A DNA stretch of 8,437 nt from SIG454 sp045578465 (GCA_045578465.1 JAZNKJ010000047.1:1-8437), one strand, 5' to 3'. Positions 1-6,180 are shown, counted from the first letter of the stretch. Translations and numbers: made by a program. Notes: generated by a model not told the origin, from the sequence alone.

Positions 1-11
1 TGCACCCACAT

Positions 12-42
12 CGAAGCAAAGTTCGCTTTGCTTCGTTTTTTT
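12..42 (+). terminator. Rho-independent terminator of an upstream gene
   Basis: A perfect 10-bp stem (CGAAGCAAAG at 12-21, CTTTGCTTCG at 26-35) closes a TTCG tetraloop and is followed directly by seven T residues (36-42). The T-run follows the hairpin only on the plus strand, so it should end a plus-strand gene lying left of the window. That gene itself is not visible. Confidence 0.85.
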
Positions 43-282
43 ATGCAAAAAATCCTTCGCCCGCTTCCTTGCTTCTCCTTTTTCGCGAAAAGCCACGCTC
101 GGCTCACCTGCTTAGTTGTAAACGCCCTCGCGACGGTTCGCTGTCGCTACCACCTTTCCGCGATATTATTTCCGCTCCACGCAAGGCGGCTTTCCAAAGG
201 AAAGATAACCCGGAGAAATTTTACCCCTAAAAGTACACCAATCAAGTGTCCTTCTGGCTATACATTTTATACAAAATAACAA
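43..282. repeat. Gene-less, GC-richer hairpin-rich stretch, candidate intergenic repeat
   Basis: This stretch between the left-edge terminator and the cotransporter promoter holds no gene I can support. One reading frame is open from 28 to 279, but it begins inside the terminator, has no ribosome binding site and encodes a low-complexity Arg/Cys/Phe-rich peptide. The DNA is visibly richer in G+C and CpG than its surroundings up to about 220. It has short perfect palindromes: TTTTCGCGAAAA at 80-91, a 7-bp stem with one G-U pair and a TTCG loop at 130-147, and CTTTCC/GGAAAG at 190-204. The mix of compact hairpins, unlike composition and no gene is typical of dispersed intergenic repeats, but copy number cannot be judged from one window. 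Confidence 0.35.
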
Positions 283-311
283 TTGATTTTTCAAAATACT
301 AATGTTATAAT
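283..311 (+). promoter_or_regulatory. Sigma-A type promoter of the Na/Pi cotransporter gene
   Basis: The -35 element TTGATT (283-288) and a perfect -10 TATAAT (306-311) are separated by 17 bp. TGT just before the -10 gives an extended -10. Transcription would start near 318, which leaves a leader of about 54 nt before the ATG at 372. No Pho-box-like direct repeat was recognised around it. Confidence 0.8.
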
Positions 312-360
312 TCTCCTTGGATGGATAATCCAATTATTGTTAAAAAATACAACAAAAAAA

Positions 361-365
361 GGAGG
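361..365 (+). promoter_or_regulatory. Ribosome binding site that fixes the cotransporter start at 372
   Basis: GGAGG lies 6 nt before ATG 372. The in-frame ATG at 366 directly abuts it, so it is too close. The in-frame ATG at 321 has no Shine-Dalgarno sequence and falls only about 3 nt after the predicted transcription start. The start at 372 is therefore preferred. Confidence 0.85.
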
Positions 366-371
366 ATGACT

Positions 372-2051
372 ATGTTATCACCACAAGACATTATGCAGCT
401 AATTCAGAGCCTTATTTGGCTTCTTGCAGGCGTTGGCGTTTTCATTGTCGGTATGAATTTTATGGGCGATGCTCTTGAAAAAAGTGCCGGTATCGGAATG
501 AAGCGCTTGTTAGAGCGAATAAGCAACAACAGATTTTCAGGAGTTGGCATCGGCGCAGGTGTTACAGCAATTATTCAGAGTTCATCTGCTACATCCGTAA
601 TGGTTATCGGTCTTGTTAATGCAGGGGTTATGACTCTTATGCAGGCAACACCTATTATTATGGGTGCAAATATCGGAACAACAATTACAGGTGTTCTGGT
701 TGCTCTTAAAAACGATTATTTTGATATGGCAATGTATATTCTGGCTTTTGCCGGCGTAATGATGGGATTTGCTCAAAAGGAAAAGGTTAAGATTGCCGGC
801 AGTCTTTGCAGTGGATTAGGTTTAATCTTTGTAGGCCTTAACATTATGAGCAGTGAGCAGGCTTTTGGAAATCCTTTGGTTGAAAATATGTTCACCAGGA
901 TTTTCGAATTAATCAACTTCCCTCTCCTTTTAATATTGGTTGGTGCTATTTTTACAGCACTTATCCAAAGCTCCTCTGCTGCTACGGGTGTTGTTATCAC
1001 AATGGTTGGTACGGGAGTTCTTCCTCTTGACCTTGCGCTATTCATTATTCTTGGTGCAAACATCGGTACTTGCGTAACAGCGCTTCTTGCTTCCGTTGGT
1101 GCAAACGCTAACTCAAAGAGAGTTGCTCTTATACACTTTACCTTTAATGTTATGGGAACGGTGTTATTTACCGCTATCATCTGGTTGTTCAAAGAGCCGA
1201 TTGTAAATCTTTTGGTTTCTGTATTCCCTGGCTCCGACCCGATGTCTCTCCAAATGAGAGTTTTCCTTTTCCATGTTATATTTAATGTAACCACTACCGT
1301 ATTGTTGCTCCCATTTGTGAAACAGCTTGTGGATTACTCTTGCAGAGTTATCAAAGATAAGAAAAATATCGAAGAGACCCTGGCTCTCAGATTTGTCGAC
1401 GACAGACTTGTGTCAACTCCTCCTATTGCCCTTATGCAGGTTAAAAAGGAAATTGATTATATGATGTCTTTGGTTGAAGAAAATACACGCCTTTGTTTTA
1501 CAGCTATGGATAAAGGCTCTTCCGAGTATAACGACCTTATTTATGAAAACGAAAAGGTAATCGACTTTACTAACGGAGCATTAACCAACTTCTTAATCAA
1601 GCTTTCCGCAGCCATTGAGGGAAGCGATGAAAAAATTATCGGCTCATACTTCCATGTTTTAAACGACCTTGAGCGTATTGGCGACCACGCCGAGAATTTC
1701 CACGAAATTGGTCTTGAAATGATGAACAAAAACATTTCATTCTCCGAGCAGGCTCTTAAAGACATTATGAATATGCGAAACAGTGTTATGAAAATGTTCG
1801 CAATCTCAATTGATACATTTGAGACCTTACAGAAAGATAAGCTTGCCGACCTTACTAAACTTGAACAAGGCGTTGACAAGATGAAGAAAGAGCTTATCGC
1901 AGGTCACTTTGCAAGACTTGCCGAAGGCAATTGCAGTATAGATGTAAGCCCTTATTATTCATCGGTTGTAACAGGTCTTGAGCGTGTTGCCGACCACCTT
2001 GTAAATGTTGGATACAGTATCGTTAACCCGACAGGTTCTCAAAAAGGCTAA
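372..2051 (+). CDS. Na/Pi cotransporter family protein with C-terminal PhoU domain (NptA/YjbB type)
   Basis: Predicted inner-membrane sodium-coupled phosphate carrier of 559 residues with a cytoplasmic PhoU-like tail. The hydrophobic N-terminal part, roughly residues 10-325, has the two repeated PNaS halves of this family. Each half has the hallmark QSSS motif: QSSSATS from residue 69 and QSSSAAT from residue 199. Each motif is followed by a Gly-rich GANIGT segment. The C-terminal part, about 350-555, is helical and has two PhoU repeats whose metal-binding E-x-x-x-D motifs are visible as ERIGD (434-438) and ERVAD (537-541). Length agrees with E. coli YjbB (543 aa) and relatives. The family is linked to phosphate uptake or, for YjbB, phosphate export, so the transport direction is not decided by sequence. 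It forms its own unit, with a strong promoter at 283-311 and a terminator at 2056-2088. No pst or pho genes are adjacent. Confidence 0.93.
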   Translation: MLSPQDIMQLIQSLIWLLAGVGVFIVGMNFMGDALEKSAGIGMKRLLERISNNRFSGVGIGAGVTAIIQSSSATSVMVIGLVNAGVMTLMQATPIIMGANIGTTITGVLVALKNDYFDMAMYILAFAGVMMGFAQKEKVKIAGSLCSGLGLIFVGLNIMSSEQAFGNPLVENMFTRIFELINFPLLLILVGAIFTALIQSSSAATGVVITMVGTGVLPLDLALFIILGANIGTCVTALLASVGANANSKRVALIHFTFNVMGTVLFTAIIWLFKEPIVNLLVSVFPGSDPMSLQMRVFLFHVIFNVTTTVLLLPFVKQLVDYSCRVIKDKKNIEETLALRFVDDRLVSTPPIALMQVKKEIDYMMSLVEENTRLCFTAMDKGSSEYNDLIYENEKVIDFTNGALTNFLIKLSAAIEGSDEKIIGSYFHVLNDLERIGDHAENFHEIGLEMMNKNISFSEQALKDIMNMRNSVMKMFAISIDTFETLQKDKLADLTKLEQGVDKMKKELIAGHFARLAEGNCSIDVSPYYSSVVTGLERVADHLVNVGYSIVNPTGSQKG

Positions 2052-2055
2052 TAAT

Positions 2056-2088
2056 AAAAAGAAGACATCAGAAGATGTCTTCTTTTTT
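2056..2088 (+). terminator. Rho-independent terminator after the Na/Pi cotransporter
   Basis: A 9-bp stem (GAAGACATC 2061-2069, GATGTCTTC 2074-2082) with an AGAA loop is flanked by A5 on the left and T6 (2083-2088) on the right. It starts only 5 nt after the stop codon. It should separate the cotransporter transcript from the next gene. Confidence 0.9.
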
Positions 2089-2164
2089 GTTTTTATTTTA
2101 AATATCAACTTTCTTGTATTTTATTTCTCTATTAAGACAAACATAAGAACAAGGAGTTGATGTT

Positions 2165-2713
2165 TTGAAACGGATAAAGCTTTCTCTTTCACAAATTCTT
2201 TGGCTGTCTGCCGGAATTATCCATTTCCTCGGTGGCTTTCTTACTCTTAATCACGGAGACAATCTTACAGATATTATCTTTTCTCTGGGCCTTATCATGC
2301 TTTTTGCAGGGCTTGTAAACATTATTATATATTATTCAAAGGGTAAGGAAATGCACAGCTCTCGCTGGCTTTTTGCCGACGGGCTCACAACCGCCCTTCT
2401 CTCCCTTTTCCCTCTTTTCAGTCAGGGGGTAAGTGATGAAACTCTTCCTCTTTTCTTCGGCTCCTGGGAGCTGTTTTCGGGGGTTTTAAAAACCATTGAC
2501 TCTCAAAAGCTCAAAAAAGACAGCATAAAATTTTATAAGGGGTTTTCCCTTGTGGGCGGAACTGAACTTGTTTCAGGGGCTCTTTCCATGATAAGGCCTC
2601 TGGACGATTTTTTAGGGAGCAAAACCGTTGTTGCCATAGTCTTGTTTGTCCAAGGCTTTGGCGTTATCTTAAAAACTCTTATGTATAAAGAGCTAATAAA
2701 AAAAGAGCCATAA
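2165..2713 (+). CDS. DUF308/HdeD-like small integral membrane protein
   Basis: A 182-residue very hydrophobic protein with about six predicted membrane segments, roughly residues 8-28, 33-56, 66-86, 92-111, 124-144 and 153-173. The internal pattern of paired helices with Gly-rich turns (AGIIHFLGG, GLIMLFAGLVN, FGSWELFSGVLKT, GGTELVSGALS) resembles the short repeats of DUF308/HdeD proteins. HdeD has a role in acid resistance in E. coli, but the family's function in Bacillota is not established and no function is claimed here. The start is TTG at 2165: AAGGAG (2151-2156) lies 8 nt upstream, and no in-frame ATG sits near it. A terminator lies between this gene and the cotransporter. No convincing promoter was found in the 76 nt that remain, so it may depend on partial read-through or a weak promoter. 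Confidence 0.75.
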   Translation: MKRIKLSLSQILWLSAGIIHFLGGFLTLNHGDNLTDIIFSLGLIMLFAGLVNIIIYYSKGKEMHSSRWLFADGLTTALLSLFPLFSQGVSDETLPLFFGSWELFSGVLKTIDSQKLKKDSIKFYKGFSLVGGTELVSGALSMIRPLDDFLGSKTVVAIVLFVQGFGVILKTLMYKELIKKEP

Positions 2714-2723
2714 GGCTCTTTTT
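2698..2723. terminator. Bidirectional terminator overlapping both convergent stop codons
   Basis: GAGCC (2705-2709) pairs with GGCTC (2714-2718) around an ATAA loop. It is flanked by seven A residues on the left and five T residues on the right, so it reads as hairpin plus T-tract on both strands. The TAA of the plus-strand membrane protein (2711-2713) lies in the loop, and the minus-strand kinase stop (2722-2724) lies in the right T-tract. Confidence 0.85.
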
Positions 2724-3558
2724 ATTTTAAGCTGTTTATTAACTTATAGAGCTGTGGCTCAAAGGCTGCTCCGTACCAATGATTGTCTTCCTTGGCAGTA
2801 GCTTTTATACATTCAACAGTATAGTCAGCGGCAATTTTTGCAGCGTTATAAGCATCCTTCCCTCTAACCAAAGCACCAACGAATGCAGAGGCATAAATAT
2901 CCCCTGTGCCGTGGCAGCTGTTAGAGAGCTTTTCGTGTTCATAATAGGAGTATTCTCCATTCTCTAAAACAACAACTCCTGTCTTGCCCTCCTGATAAGA
3001 AACACCTGTTAAAATGACATTCTTGCATCCTATTCCCACAAGACCCTTTAAAAGAACATCAATATATTCTCTGTCATAACTTTCCTTAAATTCTTCGCCT
3101 GTTAAGAAACAAGCCTCCGTAATGTTTGGAACAACATAGTCCGCAGCCGCACAAAGCTTTTTCATTGCCTCAACATAAGCTTCGTCAAAGCCTGGGTAAA
3201 GCTTTCCGTTATCCGCCATAGCAGGGTCAACAACCTTAACTCCGTCATCTGTTAAAGTGTCGGCAAAAATATCGCATATGTATTCAATCTGCTTTTCGCT
3301 TCCAAGATAGCCCGTATAGATTGCGGAAAATTTAATCCCCTCCGAAACCCAGTGGTCCTTGATTTTCGGGATGTCATCTGTTAAATCCCTGAAAGTATAT
3401 CCTTTAAAGCCTGCTGTATGAGTTGACAAAACAGCAGAAGGAAGTATCGCTGTTTCAATTCCGCAAGCGGATAAAATAGGGAGTGCAACAGTTAATGAGC
3501 ACTGTCCCACACAGGAAATATCCTGAATTGTAAGTATCTTTTTGTAATCCATTCTCAT
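2722..3558 (-). CDS. Pyridoxamine/pyridoxal kinase (PdxK/PdxY family)
   Basis: Cytoplasmic ribokinase-fold enzyme of 278 residues that phosphorylates B6 vitamers (pyridoxal, pyridoxamine or pyridoxine) with ATP in the pyridoxal-phosphate salvage pathway. Visible family marks are QDISCVGQCSLTVALPIL at 12-29, the STHTAG segment at 45-50, VVDPAMADNGKLY at 109-121, PNITEACFLTG at 144-154, and the anion-hole and catalytic motif CHGTGD at 215-220, with Asp220 as the expected catalytic base. Length is normal for the family. PdxK and PdxY cannot be separated by eye, so no symbol is given. It is the second gene of an operon, 26 nt after the metal transporter stop. Its own Shine-Dalgarno is weak (only AGAAAGAAG-like), and ATG 3558 or ATG 3552 are both possible starts, so translation may be coupled to the gene before it. 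Confidence 0.93.
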   Translation of the reverse strand: MRMDYKKILTIQDISCVGQCSLTVALPILSACGIETAILPSAVLSTHTAGFKGYTFRDLTDDIPKIKDHWVSEGIKFSAIYTGYLGSEKQIEYICDIFADTLTDDGVKVVDPAMADNGKLYPGFDEAYVEAMKKLCAAADYVVPNITEACFLTGEEFKESYDREYIDVLLKGLVGIGCKNVILTGVSYQEGKTGVVVLENGEYSYYEHEKLSNSCHGTGDIYASAFVGALVRGKDAYNAAKIAADYTVECIKATAKEDNHWYGAAFEPQLYKLINSLK

Positions 3559-3584
3559 CTCTTCTTTCTCTCTTAAAATTTTAT

Positions 3585-4484
3585 TTAGTGATGATGGTGA
3601 TGGTGGTGATGGTGCCCACCATGTTCATCATTCTTTATTTGACAAATTTCCTCGTGACAATGTTCCCCCGGCTCTTCAATTTCCAAAGTAACATGGCCTA
3701 TGTTGTGATGACTGAGCTCTTCCCTTACCTTATGTTTAATCTCGTGGGCCTCGCCGTCTGCAACAATGTGCATTGTGGCATAGTTGTGATATCCGTCCAT
3801 ACTCCATATATGAATGTGATGAACATCTTCTACACCGTCAATCTCTTTAAGATGTTCCTTGATTTCGCCAAGGTCTATCCCCTGTGGCAATTTTTCAAGG
3901 AAAAGATTTTCTATCTGCTTTAAACTTCTTATTGCGTTTATAAAGATGAAGATTGAAACGCCGATTGACATAATCGGATCGATTACGGAGATGTCGGTAA
4001 ATCTCATAACGATTGCCCCGATTAAAACAACCACCCAGCCAAGAACATCTTCAAGCATATGAAGGCTTACGGCTCTCTGGTTTATGGAGTCCCCTTCCCT
4101 TGTTACAAAAGCTGCGATAAGGTTCACTGTCGCGCCAATAACTGCAAGGATAATCATTCCGCTATAATCAATTGGAGTGGGGTTAAAAATCCTGAGCACT
4201 GCATTATATATAACCACTATTGAGCCAACAAGCAGGATAACTGTGGTAATAAGTCCGCCGATTACGGAAAATCTTCCATAGCCATAGGTATAAACCTCAT
4301 CAGGCTGTTTCTTGCTTTTATGCTCTAAAAAATAGGATATACCAATGCTTGTCGCGTCCCCTATATCGTGGACAGCGTCCGAAATTATGGCAACGCTTCC
4401 CGTTAAAGCTCCTCCAACAAACTCGAAAAGAGAAAAAACGAAATTCAAAATAAATGCAATAAGAATATTTTTCTCCGTTTTCAT
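3585..4484 (-). CDS. Cation diffusion facilitator (CDF) metal transporter with polyhistidine C-terminus
   Basis: Predicted inner-membrane metal/proton antiporter of 299 residues, most likely exporting Zn2+ or a similar divalent ion. Six membrane helices fill about residues 6-180, and a cytoplasmic ferredoxin-like CTD follows at about 200-275. The transport site is visible as H39-x-x-x-D43 in helix 2 (SDAVHDIGDA) and H142-x-x-x-D146 in helix 5 (SLHMLEDVLG). His in helix 2, rather than the DD/HD site of YiiP, is the arrangement of the zinc-preferring CzcD/ZitB/ZnT group. The CTD carries DVHHIHIWSMDG and the tail ends in GG followed by nine His, encoded by mixed CAC/CAT codons. AAGGAGG (4490-4496) lies 5 nt before the ATG. 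It is the first gene of an operon with the B6 kinase, driven by the promoter at 4516-4544. Confidence 0.95.
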   Translation of the reverse strand: MKTEKNILIAFILNFVFSLFEFVGGALTGSVAIISDAVHDIGDATSIGISYFLEHKSKKQPDEVYTYGYGRFSVIGGLITTVILLVGSIVVIYNAVLRIFNPTPIDYSGMIILAVIGATVNLIAAFVTREGDSINQRAVSLHMLEDVLGWVVVLIGAIVMRFTDISVIDPIMSIGVSIFIFINAIRSLKQIENLFLEKLPQGIDLGEIKEHLKEIDGVEDVHHIHIWSMDGYHNYATMHIVADGEAHEIKHKVREELSHHNIGHVTLEIEEPGEHCHEEICQIKNDEHGGHHHHHHHHH

Positions 4485-4515
4485 TTTTTCCTCCTTTTTA
4501 AATCAACTTGAAATT

Positions 4516-4544
4516 ATTATAGCACTCCTTTGTAAGATTATCAA
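4516..4544 (-). promoter_or_regulatory. Consensus sigma-A promoter of the CDF transporter-kinase operon
   Basis: On the minus strand the -35 TTGATA (4539-4544) and the perfect -10 TATAAT (4516-4521) are 17 bp apart. Transcription would start near 4509, about 25 nt before the ATG. The very short leader leaves no room for a riboswitch, and no clear metal-regulator palindrome overlaps the promoter. Confidence 0.85.
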
Positions 4545-4566
4545 TAGTTTTTTGTTCTTTTTATAC

Positions 4567-4601
4567 AAAAAAAAGACCTGAATAAGAATCAGGCCTTTTT
4601 T
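4567..4601 (-). terminator. Rho-independent terminator ending the flavodoxin/small-protein unit
   Basis: Read on the minus strand, GGCCTGA (4595-4589) pairs with TCAGGTC (4581-4575) through one G-U pair, around a 7-nt loop. A run of eight T residues (4574-4567) follows. On the plus strand the G-U pair becomes an A-C mismatch, so it favours the minus direction. It starts 9 nt after the 42-residue gene's stop and insulates the CDF operon promoter downstream. Confidence 0.85.
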
Positions 4602-4609
4602 GTTTTTAT

Positions 4610-4738
4610 TTATTTTGCATCCTCGCCACCTGGGCCGTCTTTTCTGACCGATTCGTCAGCAGGACGGGCTATTCCTGTGGAAACCCATTTGTTATCTGTT
4701 GCGGTCTTTTCGCTTTCTTTTCCTATTTTGTCGTTCAT
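4610..4738 (-). CDS. Uncharacterised 42-residue hydrophilic protein
   Basis: A short reading frame with an unusually good translation signal: GAGGTGAT (4745-4752, minus strand), an 8-base match to the anti-Shine-Dalgarno, with 8 nt between GAGGTG and the ATG. The peptide begins MNDKIGKESEKT and contains WVSTGIARPADESVRKDGPG before a short GEDAK end. It is charged, has no membrane segment or signal peptide, one Trp and no Cys, and looks disordered except for the central WVSTGIARPADE segment. It follows the flavodoxin gene by 79 nt with no terminator between them, and is itself followed closely by a terminator, so it fits as the last gene of that unit. A TATACT at 4759-4764 could be a weak -10, but it has no good -35. 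No family is recognised and no function is proposed. Confidence 0.75.
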   Translation of the reverse strand: MNDKIGKESEKTATDNKWVSTGIARPADESVRKDGPGGEDAK

Positions 4739-4744
4739 AACCAA

Positions 4745-4752
4745 ATCACCTC
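4745..4752 (-). promoter_or_regulatory. Extended Shine-Dalgarno of the 42-residue gene
   Basis: GAGGTGAT on the minus strand matches eight consecutive bases of the 16S-complementary AGGAGGTGATC. The ATG follows 8 nt after GAGGTG. It is the main argument that the short frame is translated. Confidence 0.7.
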
Positions 4753-4817
4753 AGCAGTAGTATAACCTATTATGAAAAAAATATGATTTTAATTATTCGT
4801 CCGCAAAAAATAACAAG

Positions 4818-5360
4818 TTAGCTCGCCTGCGCCTCTGCCACTGCATACGATATTAAATCCGCAATCTGTAAGCGGTCGGAAAAATCTCCGTCTGCATCGC
4901 AAAGCTCAACCAAAAGCTTTTCCATTTCTGTTGGCTCTTTTTTAGAGGACATAATCTTCTTTAATGTTTTAAGGGCAGTTCTGTGGACAGCGCTAAGCTC
5001 ATCTAAAACCATCTTCCCTGTGAAGTTGAAAAGCTTTATGTTTCCCGGAACTCCGCTTTTGAAGTTTCTTTCAATAACATATTTATCGTAATAATCCCGA
5101 CAATCAAGAGGCGTAATCCCCGTTGTATAAATTGCAATCCTCTTGTTTTTGAGCCTTTCTATATTCTTAGTGATAAGGCTTACGCCGTTTATAGCCTCTG
5201 CGTAAAGGCCTCCGCCATATATTATGGTGTCGTATTTTTCAAGTTCGTCTATTGTAACTTCTCTGGCGTCGGCTACCTTGCAGTCAAGCTCCTCTCCTAT
5301 CCACTCCGCATAGGTTTTGGTTGAGCCATATTTAGTTTTATACACAACAATCCCATTCAT
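4818..5360 (-). CDS. Flavodoxin-domain protein (HemG-like flavodoxin family)
   Basis: A cytoplasmic protein of 180 residues with a flavodoxin fold, expected to bind FMN. The N-terminal strand and phosphate-binding loop read IVVYKTKYGSTKTYAEWI, with T9, G12, S13, T14 and T16 in the T-x-x-G-S-T-x-T position. The second FMN loop, DTIIYGGGLYAEAI, and a third, AIYTTGITP, follow at the usual places. The family includes HemG-type protoporphyrinogen oxidase and many unassigned clostridial flavodoxin-like proteins. No heme genes are nearby, so the substrate is unknown. The C-terminal half is more charged and helical. Start: a longer frame begins at 5375, but its first codons are the GGAGGT (5368-5373) that serves the ATG at 5360 with 7-nt spacing, so 5360 is chosen. 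The GNAT gene lies upstream on the same strand and the 42-residue gene downstream. Confidence 0.88.
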   Translation of the reverse strand: MNGIVVYKTKYGSTKTYAEWIGEELDCKVADAREVTIDELEKYDTIIYGGGLYAEAINGVSLITKNIERLKNKRIAIYTTGITPLDCRDYYDKYVIERNFKSGVPGNIKLFNFTGKMVLDELSAVHRTALKTLKKIMSSKKEPTEMEKLLVELCDADGDFSDRLQIADLISYAVAEAQAS

Positions 5361-5367
5361 ATAAGCT

Positions 5368-5373
5368 ACCTCC
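5368..5373 (-). promoter_or_regulatory. Ribosome binding site that fixes the flavodoxin start at 5360
   Basis: GGAGGT on the minus strand is positioned for the ATG at 5358-5360. The upstream in-frame ATG at 5373-5375 overlaps this site, so it is unlikely to be the true start. Confidence 0.8.
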
Positions 5374-5445
5374 ATTGTTTATCCATATAGTCTATGCCGT
5401 AAAGTGCCAAATAATGTGTTTTTAGCTTTAACTGGAATTATTCCA

Positions 5446-5931
5446 TTATAAAAGCTGATATGCAATCCTCGGTGCTCCGTCTTCTAAATATATAATACCA
5501 CACCTTATAAACCCAAGCTTCTCCACAACATGTTGCATCGTCTTGTTCTTTTCGTGGGTATCTATTCTGAGGCTTGGGATAGTCTCTCGGCAATATTCAA
5601 CCGCCATTTTAACAACCCCCGATACAGTTCCGTCGCTGGCTATGCGATGAATTGTTCCATAAGGTTCATCGGAAAGCCATTCGCCGTCTTCTATATAAGA
5701 ATAAGTAGGGTCAGCGCCCAGAATAAAGGCGAACACAAAGTGTATTTCCCCATCATCGCTCTCCCCAACGAAAAGCTCCCCTTTTTTTATGTCGTCTTCC
5801 AATAGCTTCCTTTGAGGCTTGTCCGTCCCCCATTGGTCAGGATTTCCGCTTTGCCTCATATATTCCCGGGCTGTTTCATATACCCTGAGTATTGAAGCCA
5901 AATCCCCTTCCTCTGCTCTTCTGATTATCAT
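5446..5931 (-). CDS. GNAT family N-acetyltransferase
   Basis: A 161-residue single-domain protein of the acetyl-CoA-dependent Gcn5-related acyltransferase fold. It opens with the typical MIIRRAEEGDLASILRVYETAREYM strand-helix start. Next come GNPDQWG (29-35), an ELFVGE strand near 52-57, the HRIASDG/VVKMAVEYC segment corresponding to motif A, and a C-terminal KTMQHVVEKLGFIRCG (motif B, with the common Asn-to-His change and LGF signature). The motif A loop, ASDGTVSGV, departs from canonical Q/R-x-x-G-x-G/A, as is common in this GNAT subgroup. The acceptor substrate cannot be predicted. GAGGT (5937-5941) is 5 nt before the ATG. It is the first gene of a probable minus-strand group, with 85 nt to the flavodoxin start. 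No strong promoter was recognised upstream. Confidence 0.9.
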   Translation of the reverse strand: MIIRRAEEGDLASILRVYETAREYMRQSGNPDQWGTDKPQRKLLEDDIKKGELFVGESDDGEIHFVFAFILGADPTYSYIEDGEWLSDEPYGTIHRIASDGTVSGVVKMAVEYCRETIPSLRIDTHEKNKTMQHVVEKLGFIRCGIIYLEDGAPRIAYQLL

Positions 5932-6006
5932 AATCTACCTCTTTGTTGTTTTGATAACATTTATCTCAAATTAGGAGTGAAAAACTATAAATATATTAAC
6001 TCACCT

Positions 6007-6070
6007 AATAACATCATTCAATTAAGAAGTTTTGCAAAATAACACCATTACTTTCTATAATAATACCATA
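6007..6070. repeat. Three imperfect 12-bp direct repeats, helically phased
   Basis: AATAACATCATT (6007-6018), AATAACACCATT (6038-6049) and AATAATACCATA (6059-6070) start 31 and 21 bp apart, close to three and two turns of B-DNA. They end 38 bp upstream of the -35 of the DUF4153 gene. They could be activator sites. Low sequence complexity means chance is a real alternative. Confidence 0.35.
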
Positions 6071-6108
6071 ATTTTTTTATTGAATCAATATATATCCAAT
6101 ATTTCATA

Positions 6109-6137
6109 TTGCATCTTCGCTATAAAAGTGTTATTAT
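6109..6137 (+). promoter_or_regulatory. Promoter of the DUF4153 gene
   Basis: TTGCAT (6109-6114) and TATTAT (6132-6137) are 17 bp apart, with TGT before the -10 as an extended -10. The start site would be near 6144, about 37 nt before the ATG. Confidence 0.65.
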
Positions 6138-6180
6138 TAAGTAAAATATAAAAATAGTTAGAAGAAAGGATGTATTTAAT

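Larger units (their letters stand above)
5932..6180. other. AT-rich divergent intergenic region
   Basis: These 249 nt separate the minus-strand acetyltransferase from the plus-strand DUF4153 gene. They hold the promoter of the latter (6109-6137), three imperfect direct repeats (6007-6070) and an AT-only inverted repeat CAATAT/ATATTG (6086-6111) reaching the -35. No small gene with a ribosome binding site was found on either strand. Confidence 0.6.

Noticed and set aside
28..279. 83-codon open frame on the plus strand near the left edge
   Set aside because: It starts within the terminator hairpin, has no Shine-Dalgarno and no recognisable family, and its peptide is biased to Arg, Cys and Phe as expected for translated non-coding DNA.
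312..371. Riboswitch or Pho-box in the cotransporter leader
   Set aside because: The predicted leader is only about 54 nt and A-rich with no stable stem. No direct repeats resembling Pho operators were found near the promoter.
582..1879. Three open frames on the minus strand inside the cotransporter gene (582-776, 773-1294, 1541-1879)
   Set aside because: They are antisense to a clearly conserved gene, have no ribosome binding sites and no family motifs. They arise from codon bias of the real gene.
3588..4062. Plus-strand frames antisense to the CDF transporter
   Set aside because: One begins with repeated Met/Val codons that are simply the complement of the His tail. Neither has a start signal or family similarity.
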